In this document: positions 53,811 through 58,586 of the stretch, piece by piece
How the letters are laid out: each line of letters opens with the position of its first letter
Numbering within the stretch: position 1 is the stretch's first letter
Source: an uncultured Bradyrhizobium sp.
GTDB lineage: Bacteria; Pseudomonadota; Alphaproteobacteria; Rhizobiales; Xanthobacteraceae
Direction of reading: 5' to 3'
Assembly (NCBI RefSeq): GCF_947648125.1
Contig: NZ_CANSMR010000038.1
Span: 1 to 58,586, forward strand
Length of the DNA: 58,586 nt
Translations under genes and position numbers: made by a program
Notes under the pieces: generated by a model
What the model saw: the letters and a program-made list of their open reading frames with translations, nothing else
Databases searched by the model: none
Told to the model about the DNA's origin: nothing

Positions 53811-53891
53811 ATCTCAAACGAGACGCGATGCCGCCGCAAAGCGGCATCGCGCGAACGACCGATCGTCAAACCACCACAACGGAGAAACACG

Positions 53892-54257
53892 ATGAGCAAT
53901 GACACCTTCCTCGCGGTCTATCTCGGCGGCGGCAAGACCGGTTCGCGCATGGCAGCCTGGAACGCGCTGCCGGAAGCCGAGCGGCGCGCCAAGGAGCAGC
54001 AGGGCATGGCCGCGTGGGGCGCCTGGGTCGAGAAGCACCACGACGTGATCGTCGAGATGGGCGGACCGCTCGGCAAGACCAAGAAGGTCGGGACCGACGG
54101 CACCACCGATATCGCCAATCTGATGACCGGCTTCACCGTGGTGCGCGCGCCCTCGCATGAGGCGGCGGCAAAACTGTTCGAGAACCACCCGCACTTTTCG
54201 ATCTTCCCCGGCGAAGCCGTGGAGATCATGCCGGTGCTGCCGATCCCGGGACGGTAG
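53892..54257 (+). CDS. YCII-related protein without DGPF
   Basis: This 121-aa protein belongs to the YCII-like ferredoxin-fold group by layout: FLAVYLGGGKTGSRMAAWNALPEAE, then GGPLGKTKKVGTDGTTDIANLMTGFTVVRAPSHEAAAKLF and EIMPVLPIPGR. The DGPF motif is absent (GGPLGK occupies its place). AGGAGA-type purines precede ATG 53892. The three tandem YCII genes probably arose by duplication and divergence. Its stop codon lies inside a perfect 8-bp hairpin. Confidence 0.82.
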   Translation: MSNDTFLAVYLGGGKTGSRMAAWNALPEAERRAKEQQGMAAWGAWVEKHHDVIVEMGGPLGKTKKVGTDGTTDIANLMTGFTVVRAPSHEAAAKLFENHPHFSIFPGEAVEIMPVLPIPGR

Positions 54258-54264
54258 TCCCGGG
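54245..54264 (+). terminator. Hairpin spanning a stop codon
   Basis: CCCGGGAC-GGTA-GTCCCGGG: an 8-bp perfect stem whose loop contains most of the YCII-related TAG (54255-54257). It is too early for a terminator by itself, but the stem would slow ribosomes at termination. No U-run follows. Confidence 0.45.
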
Positions 54265-54285
54265 GGCGCTAGGGCGGGGAGCATT

Positions 54286-54420
54286 GACCTCCCCTTGAAA
54301 AGGGGAGGTCGCTTTGCTCGCCAGAGCAAAGCGGGTGGGGATCTACTCTCTCCACCTGCAGCGCCGCCTGCGTCTGACCCCCATCCCGACCTTCCCCCTT
54401 TCACGGGGAAGGGGAAGATG
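54286..54420. repeat. CCTCCCC-type repeat
   Basis: CCTCCCCTT-GAA-AAGGGGAGG (54289-54309) is a 9-bp hairpin. Downstream GCTTTGCTC.GAGCAAAGC and CCTTCCCCCTTTCACGGGGAAGG also form stems. This accounts for most of the 296-bp gap between the YCII-related and TetR genes. Confidence 0.7.
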
Positions 54421-54534
54421 GAGCCATTGGCTTGAGCCGGGCTGCCCCGGTCAAGCGAGAGCCGTGCCCGACGCCACCTATCCGTTAATCTTGATGAACC
54501 CGCGATCCCGCCGCTAGTGACCTTTACCGCGGGC

Positions 54535-54557
54535 TCATGTAAAAGCCGTTCACATGA
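54535..54557. promoter_or_regulatory. Inverted repeat over the TetR start
   Basis: TCATGT (54535-54540) and ACATGA (54552-54557) are inverted about 11 nt; the second includes the ATG. The half-site word ATGTAAA is shared with the strong palindrome at 55346. Autoregulation is plausible. Confidence 0.4.
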
Positions 54558-55267
54558 GCTGGCGCAAGGACCAAGGCCGCGCCGAGCGCGGCTATCATCA
54601 CGGCAATCTCAAAGAGGCGTTGCTGCAGGCAGCCCTCGACCTGATCTCGAAGAAGGGGCCGGCCGGCTTCACCTTCGCCGATGCCGCGCGGATGGCCGGC
54701 GTCAGCCCCGCCGCGCCCTACCGCCACTTCCGCGACCGTGACGAGCTGATCGCCAGCATCGCACAGCGCGGCTTCGAGCAGTTCGAATCCCTGCTGACCC
54801 AGGCCTGGGACGACGGCCGCCCCGACACCGTCTCGGCGTTCGAGCGGGTCGGCAAGGCCTATCTCGCCTTCGCGCGCGAGGAGCCCGCGTTCTATTCCGC
54901 GATGTTCGAATCCGGCCTGCCGGTCGATTCCAATCCGACCTTGATGGCCGCAAGCGAGCGCGCGTTTGCGATCATCCGCGCCGCCGCCGAGCGGCTCGCG
55001 GCGCTGGCACCGCCCGGCACACCGCGCCCGCCGGCGATGATGATGGCGCTGCATATCTGGTCGATGTCGCACGGCGTCGCCTCGCTGTTCGGCCGCGGCG
55101 ATGCCGCGCGGCGCAAGCTGCCGATGTCGCCGGAGGATCTGCTCGAGGCCGAAGTGCTGATCTATCTGCGCGGCCTTGGCTTCCTCACCGATCGCAGGCC
55201 GGGAACCGCGGCAGCGGCCGAAGAGCCGGCCGGCGACAGATCCGGCCCGTGGGGCAAGCCGAAATAA
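54554..55267 (+). CDS. TetR/AcrR-family transcriptional regulator (WHG domain)
   Basis: This 237-aa protein has the HTH in LISKKGPAGFTFADAARMAGVSPAAPYRHFRDRDELIASIAQRGFEQF. The N-terminus GYHHGNLKEALLQAALDL is the typical WHG-type TetR helix, and the C-terminal domain has MMMALHIWSMSHGVASLF, as in TetR_C_33/WHG. It lies 131 bp before the DUF2852 gene with a strong palindrome between. It probably binds there and represses that gene. Confidence 0.92.
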   Translation: MSWRKDQGRAERGYHHGNLKEALLQAALDLISKKGPAGFTFADAARMAGVSPAAPYRHFRDRDELIASIAQRGFEQFESLLTQAWDDGRPDTVSAFERVGKAYLAFAREEPAFYSAMFESGLPVDSNPTLMAASERAFAIIRAAAERLAALAPPGTPRPPAMMMALHIWSMSHGVASLFGRGDAARRKLPMSPEDLLEAEVLIYLRGLGFLTDRRPGTAAAAEEPAGDRSGPWGKPK

Positions 55268-55345
55268 GGTTCAACGGCGAAGTCAAAAATAATCCGAGGG
55301 GTGCGTCATCTGCTCTGCTTGACTTTCCCAAGGGCTCGGCTATCT

Positions 55346-55364
55346 ATGTAAATGTTATTTACAT
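55346..55364. promoter_or_regulatory. Perfect ATGTAAAT palindrome (operator candidate)
   Basis: ATGTAAATGTTATTTACAT: 8-bp perfect arms about GTT, 34 nt before ATG 55399. Its AT-rich arms stand out in a GC-rich window. This is a typical TetR-family site, and a regulator gene of that family ends 78 bp upstream. Confidence 0.72.
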
Positions 55365-55398
55365 TCACAACGGCGTGATTGCCGTCATGGAGAAGGAA

Positions 55399-55890
55399 AT
55401 GGCCTACACCGCTGATGTCAATCGCTGGCGCGGCCCCGTCGAAGAGCCCTACCGTCCGCACTTCTACGCGACGCCCTGGCATCCCCTGAAGATCGCCGGG
55501 ATCATTCTCGGCTTCATGATCTGGTGGCCGATCGGCCTCGCCCTTCTCTTTTTCACACTCGGGAGCAGAAAAATGGCCTGTTGGAGTCACTACGATCAGG
55601 ATCGTTGGGCGAACAAGATGGAGCGCATGCAGGACAAGATGGAGCGGATGAAGAGCCGCATGGAGCGCCGCGGCTTCCCGTTCGGCGGCTTCGGCCCGCC
55701 CTCCAGCGGCAACCGCGCCTTCGACGAGTACCGCCAGGACACGCTGCGCCGGCTCGAGGAAGAGCAGGTCGAGTTCAAGAACTTCCTCGATCGTCTGCGC
55801 CACGCCAAGGACAAGGAAGAGTTCGACGCCTTCATGGCGCAGCACAAGACCCGTCCGACCCCGCCGAACGATCAGCCGCCGCAGAGCTGA
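55399..55890 (+). CDS. DUF2852 membrane-associated protein
   Basis: This is a 163-aa protein. One hydrophobic region (LKIAGIILGFMIWWPIGLALLFFTLG, about residues 26-52) is followed by a charged helix (RWANKMERMQDKMERMKSRMERRG), a Gly/Phe-rich linker, and a helix (DTLRRLEEEQVEFKNFLDRLRHAKDKEEFDAFMAQ). DUF2852 proteins are conserved in alphaproteobacteria and unassigned. ATG 55399 has GGAG 6 nt upstream; ATG 55387 is also possible. The 55346 palindrome suggests control by the upstream TetR. Confidence 0.88.
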   Translation: MAYTADVNRWRGPVEEPYRPHFYATPWHPLKIAGIILGFMIWWPIGLALLFFTLGSRKMACWSHYDQDRWANKMERMQDKMERMKSRMERRGFPFGGFGPPSSGNRAFDEYRQDTLRRLEEEQVEFKNFLDRLRHAKDKEEFDAFMAQHKTRPTPPNDQPPQS

Positions 55891-56041
55891 TCACGCGAGG
55901 CAAGCGCTGAGCCTTCAGGCGATGTGCCCCCATAGAACCTGATGGCCTGAGCCGCCCGTTTGCGACAAGCAAGCGGGCGGTTTGCATTGTGCGGCCGCCA
56001 TGCCCACTCTATCGTCGGAGTCGGGGCGATGAGGTGAAGTG

Positions 56042-56806
56042 ATGGCGGCATCTGCGACGGCGAGTCCTGACGACCTCTGGCTCGCGATCCGGCGCGAGGC
56101 GGAAGCTGCCGTTGTCGCCGATCGTTTTCTCGAGACCTCGGCTGCCTTCATCCTCGATCAGGGCGATCTCGGCGGCGCGCTCGCCTTCCTGATCGGCCGG
56201 GCTATCTGCCGCGCCGAGGCCGATCGCGCGCAGTTCATGCGGACCGCCCGCGAGGCGTTCGCGGCCGAGCCCGCGCTGGTCGAAGCCGCGGCCATCGATC
56301 TAGTGGCCATCGTGCGCCGCGACCCGGCGATCACGGGCCTGCTGCAGCCGCTGCTCAACTTCAAGGGCTACGTCGCACTGCAGGCCTGGCGGGTGTCGAA
56401 CTGGCTGTGGCGCCACGATCGCCCCGACCTTGCGCTGTTGATGCACAGTGCGGCGGCGGACCAGTTGCAGATCAGCATTCACCCGTCGGCCCGGATCGGA
56501 ACGGCGGTTTTCCTCGATCACGGCACCGGCATCATCATCGGCGCGCTGGCCTCCGTCGGCGACGAGGTCACGATCCTGCAGAACGTCACCATCGCGCGGC
56601 ATCAGGATGACCCGCGCCACGCCCCGAGGATCGGCCGCGGCGTGCTGCTCAGCGCCGGCGCAACACTGATCGGAGATCTCACCGTCGGCGACTTCGCCAA
56701 GGTCGGCGCCGGCGCGCTGGTGACGTCGGATGTGCCGGCCGGCTGCACCGCGGTCGGCGTCCCGGCGCGGCTGACCAATTGCGCTGAGGCGGCGGCGGGG
56801 GCGTAG
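56042..56806 (+). CDS. cysE: Serine O-acetyltransferase
   Basis: CysE makes O-acetylserine from serine and acetyl-CoA, first step in cysteine synthesis. It is 254 aa. The N-terminal helical domain (DDLWLAIRREAEAAVVADRF) precedes the left-handed beta-helix: QISIHPSARIGTAVFLDHGTGIIIG with the catalytic His, then VTIARHQDDPRHAPRIGRGVLLSAGATLIG and VGAGALVTSDVPAGCTAVGVPAR. ATG 56042 is chosen over the adjoining GTG 56039. Confidence 0.94.
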   Translation: MAASATASPDDLWLAIRREAEAAVVADRFLETSAAFILDQGDLGGALAFLIGRAICRAEADRAQFMRTAREAFAAEPALVEAAAIDLVAIVRRDPAITGLLQPLLNFKGYVALQAWRVSNWLWRHDRPDLALLMHSAAADQLQISIHPSARIGTAVFLDHGTGIIIGALASVGDEVTILQNVTIARHQDDPRHAPRIGRGVLLSAGATLIGDLTVGDFAKVGAGALVTSDVPAGCTAVGVPARLTNCAEAAAGA

Positions 56807-56827
56807 AGTGAGCGTCGCCGCGCGCCG

Positions 56828-57640
56828 CTACGCCGGCACGAGCATGTCGGCGAGCTGCGTAAAACTGTCCGCGTGGAGGTCGATCCAGGCTTCCGGCGCG
56901 ACATCGACCTTCGCCGCCGGCCCGAATTCCAGCGGACGGGCGACGAACGCCGTGCGCATGCCGAAGGCGCGCGCCGCCTTCAGGTCGTATTTGTGGCAGG
57001 CGACCATCAGGATCTTGTCGGCGGGATAGCCGAGGTAGTCGACGGCGAGTTGATACACCGCGGGTGATGGCTTGTAGCTGCGTGCAAGCTCCGCGGTCAG
57101 CACCGCGTCGAACGGCAGCTTGGCGTGCTTGACCACCGCCACCACGGCGGCCACACCGGCATTCGACAATGTCGAGGTCACGAACCGGCTACGCAGGCGC
57201 GCAAGGCCTTCGACGCTGTCGGGCCATGCGTCGAGCTTGCTCCACACCGTGTTCAATTCGTCGCGCTCGTCGCTGGAGAAGGCCGCCGAGAGGCCGTGGC
57301 GATCGAGCAGCACATCCAGCGCCTCGCGATAGATGCGGTCGACCCGAATCCACGAGCGCTTGCCGGCGATCACGTCGTCGAGCGCGCCACGATAGAGATC
57401 GCGCCACTCGCTCGAGAGCCCGGCCCAATCGAGCGTGAGCCCCTTCGCGGTGTTGACGGCTTGTCCCGCGCGCAGGATCGGCTGATAGAAATCGACGCAC
57501 GTCCCCTGGACGTCGAACGCGATCGCGCGGATCTCATTGCGCCATGTCGCGGCGCCTGCCGGCTGTATCCCCGTCATCGCGGCCATGATCGATAGTCCTC
57601 CAGCGGTCATGAAGTGTCGTCTGTTCAGATCCGGTAGCAC
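56828..57640 (-). CDS. Tat-signal HAD-superfamily (haloacid dehalogenase type II-like) protein
   Basis: This 270-aa HAD protein begins with a twin-arginine-like signal (LNRRHFMTAGGLSIMAAMTG). The nucleophile Asp is in AFDVQGTCVDFY. STLSNAG and KPSPAVYQ hold motifs II and III. The last motif reads MVACHKYD in place of the SSNAWD of true L-2-haloacid dehalogenases, so the Ser and Asn that define that activity are replaced and the substrate is doubtful. The start is GTG 57638-57640, chosen because it begins the signal; upstream frame is repeat DNA. Confidence 0.85.
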   Translation of the reverse strand: MLPDLNRRHFMTAGGLSIMAAMTGIQPAGAATWRNEIRAIAFDVQGTCVDFYQPILRAGQAVNTAKGLTLDWAGLSSEWRDLYRGALDDVIAGKRSWIRVDRIYREALDVLLDRHGLSAAFSSDERDELNTVWSKLDAWPDSVEGLARLRSRFVTSTLSNAGVAAVVAVVKHAKLPFDAVLTAELARSYKPSPAVYQLAVDYLGYPADKILMVACHKYDLKAARAFGMRTAFVARPLEFGPAAKVDVAPEAWIDLHADSFTQLADMLVPA

Positions 57641-57706
57641 GGTTTGTTCCCCGGTTGCTGGTATCGGAAGGGGCGCACCAGCGCCCTTGTCAGGTGAGCA
57701 CGCTGG

Positions 57707-57861
57707 CCGGCTCCCTCTCCCGCTTGCGGGGGAGGGTGGGGTGGGGACTCTCACCGCGAGTCGTATGGTGGAGAGAACCCCCACCCGGATCGCATCTGCG
57801 ATGCGACCCGGCCTCCCCCGCAAGCGGGAGAGGCGGACGGAGTTCGCGGCTGGCTACCGCG
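57707..57861. repeat. Palindromic repeat, CTCCCGCTTGCGGGGGAGG type
   Basis: CCCTCTCCCGCTTGCGGGGGAGG and CCTCCCCCGCAAGCGGGAGAGG are inverted, with CCCCACCC/GGGTGGGG inside. It lies between the HAD and dehydrogenase genes. Its last 55 bases (57807-57861) recur exactly at the window end. Confidence 0.88.
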
Positions 57862-57864
57862 CCC

Positions 57865-58531
57865 TCACACATTCGACCCATGGATCGCGTCGATCACGGC
57901 GTCGGTCACTTCCTTGGTCGTCGCCTTGCCGCCGACGTCGGGTGTCAGCACGCCGGCTGCGCACACCTTCTCGACCGCCGCCATCAATCGCGCTGCGGCA
58001 TCCTTTTCGCCGAGATGCTCCAGCATCTGCGCGCCGGTCCAGAAGGTCGCGACCGGGTTGGCGATGCCCTTGCCGGTGATGTCGAAGGCCGAGCCGTGGA
58101 TCGGCTCGAACATCGAGGGGAAGCGGCGCTGCGGGTCGATATTGCCGGTCGGCGCGACGCCGAGGCTGCCGGCCAGCGCGCCTGCGAGGTCCGACAGGAT
58201 GTCGGCGTGCAGGTTCGTCGCCACGATGGTGTCGAGGCTCTTCGGATTGAGCGTCATCCGCACCGTCATGGCGTCGACCAGCATCTTGTCCCAGGTGACG
58301 TCGGGGAATTCCTTCGCCACCTCGGCGGCGATCTCGTCCCACATCACCATGCCGTGGCGCTGCGCGTTCGACTTGGTCACCACAGTGAGGAATTTGCGCG
58401 GCCGCGACTGCGCGAGCTGGAATGCGTAGCGCATGATCCGCGTCACGCCGACCCGGGTGAAGACCGCGACCTCGGTGCCGACTTCTTCCGGCAGGCCGCG
58501 GTGTGCGCGGCCGCCCATCCCGGCATATTCG
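57865..58531 (-). CDS. Tartrate/isopropylmalate-type dehydrogenase, 5'-truncated
   Basis: The C-terminal two-thirds (about 220 codons) of a beta-decarboxylating dehydrogenase of about 350 aa. GEYAGMGGRAHRG, RIMRYAFQLAQSR, VTKSNAQRHGMVMWDE (with the catalytic Lys and metal-site residues), NLHADILSDLAGALAGSLGVAPTGN and FEPIHGSAFDITGKGIANP fit tartrate dehydrogenase/decarboxylase (ttuC/dmlA) better than LeuB. Homologues read IRENTEGEYAG; here the E before GEYAG is replaced by repeat DNA. On the minus strand that repeat has an in-frame TAG at 58579-58581. Either the gene is broken by a repeat or the end is a misassembly. Confidence 0.85.
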
Positions 58532-58586
58532 CCCGGCCTCCCCCGCAAGCGGGAGAGGCGGACGGAGTTCGCGGCTGGCTACCGCG
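58532..58586. repeat. 55-nt exact terminal copy of 57807-57861
   Basis: The last 55 bases of the window are identical and in the same orientation as 57807-57861; the base before each copy differs (A versus G). The match ends exactly at the window edge. A length of 55 at a sequence end is typical of a shared k-mer edge of a de Bruijn assembly, so it may not be real here. Confidence 0.95.

Noticed and set aside
56828-57823. Longer start for the HAD gene at 57823
   Set aside because: The added residues translate the palindromic repeat; the twin-arginine signal begins at GTG 57640.
1-58586. tRNA or rRNA genes, CRISPR arrays, intact insertion sequences
   Set aside because: I found no cloverleaf-like stretch, no regularly spaced direct repeats, and no transposase frame.

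Overview
The window is about 65% GC, densely coded, with alphaproteobacterial gene orders (tkt-gap-pgk-fba; DUF4164-zapA-6S RNA-ygfA; yebC-ruvCAB) and many palindromic intergenic repeats. All of this fits a Bradyrhizobium-like member of the Nitrobacteraceae (Hyphomicrobiales). The genus is inferred from gene order and protein character, not from a marker-gene tree. I see no tRNA, rRNA, CRISPR array, intact insertion sequence or prophage.

Layout. (1) 0.1-8.4 kb: a MotA/ExbB-like plus OmpA-like stator pair, an RND efflux adaptor and pump with no outer-membrane channel beside them, and an orphan AAA ATPase. (2) 8.4-18.1 kb, minus strand: a central carbon block read tkt > gap > pgk > class II aldolase > class I aldolase > ThiE-like > Sel1-repeat protein > inositol monophosphatase. 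(3) 18.4-22.6 kb: DUF4164 and zapA, then a small insert (acyl-CoA dehydrogenase remnant, PaaI thioesterase, TetR), then 6S RNA, 5-formyl-THF cyclo-ligase and a YmdB-like phosphoesterase. (4) 22.9-26.2 kb: two membrane-free chemoreceptors sharing a C-terminal domain. (5) 26.5-35.4 kb: yebC, ruvC-ruvA-ruvB, then a Tat-type phosphoesterase, a class III cyclase with TPRs and an orphan peptide-binding protein, then ybgC without the tol genes. (6) 35.5-45 kb: small stress, detoxification and regulatory genes, including a YCII-sigma factor pair (ECF42-like) and an ArsR-AHSA1 pair. (7) 45.2-49.0 kb: late cobalamin genes cobT and cobS and a CobC-like phosphatase. (8) 49.2-58.6 kb: SDR, GST, a serine hydrolase, three more YCII genes, TetR with a DUF2852 protein and a strong palindrome, cysE, an exported HAD protein, and a 5'-truncated tartrate/isopropylmalate-type dehydrogenase.

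How it works together. The carbon block supplies lower glycolysis, gluconeogenesis and Calvin-type interconversion. The zapA-6S-folate and yebC-ruv blocks are conserved housekeeping. The rest is accessory and regulatory. Intergenic gaps are largely filled by several families of imperfect palindromic repeats. The last 55 bases exactly copy bases 57807-57861, which looks like a de Bruijn assembly edge, so the right end should be treated with caution.

The least explained items are the shared C-terminal sensor of the two chemoreceptors, the single UAG separating the class I aldolase from the same-frame ThiE-like gene, and the mosaic palindromic repeats. I found no convincing evidence of a wholly new multi-gene system.
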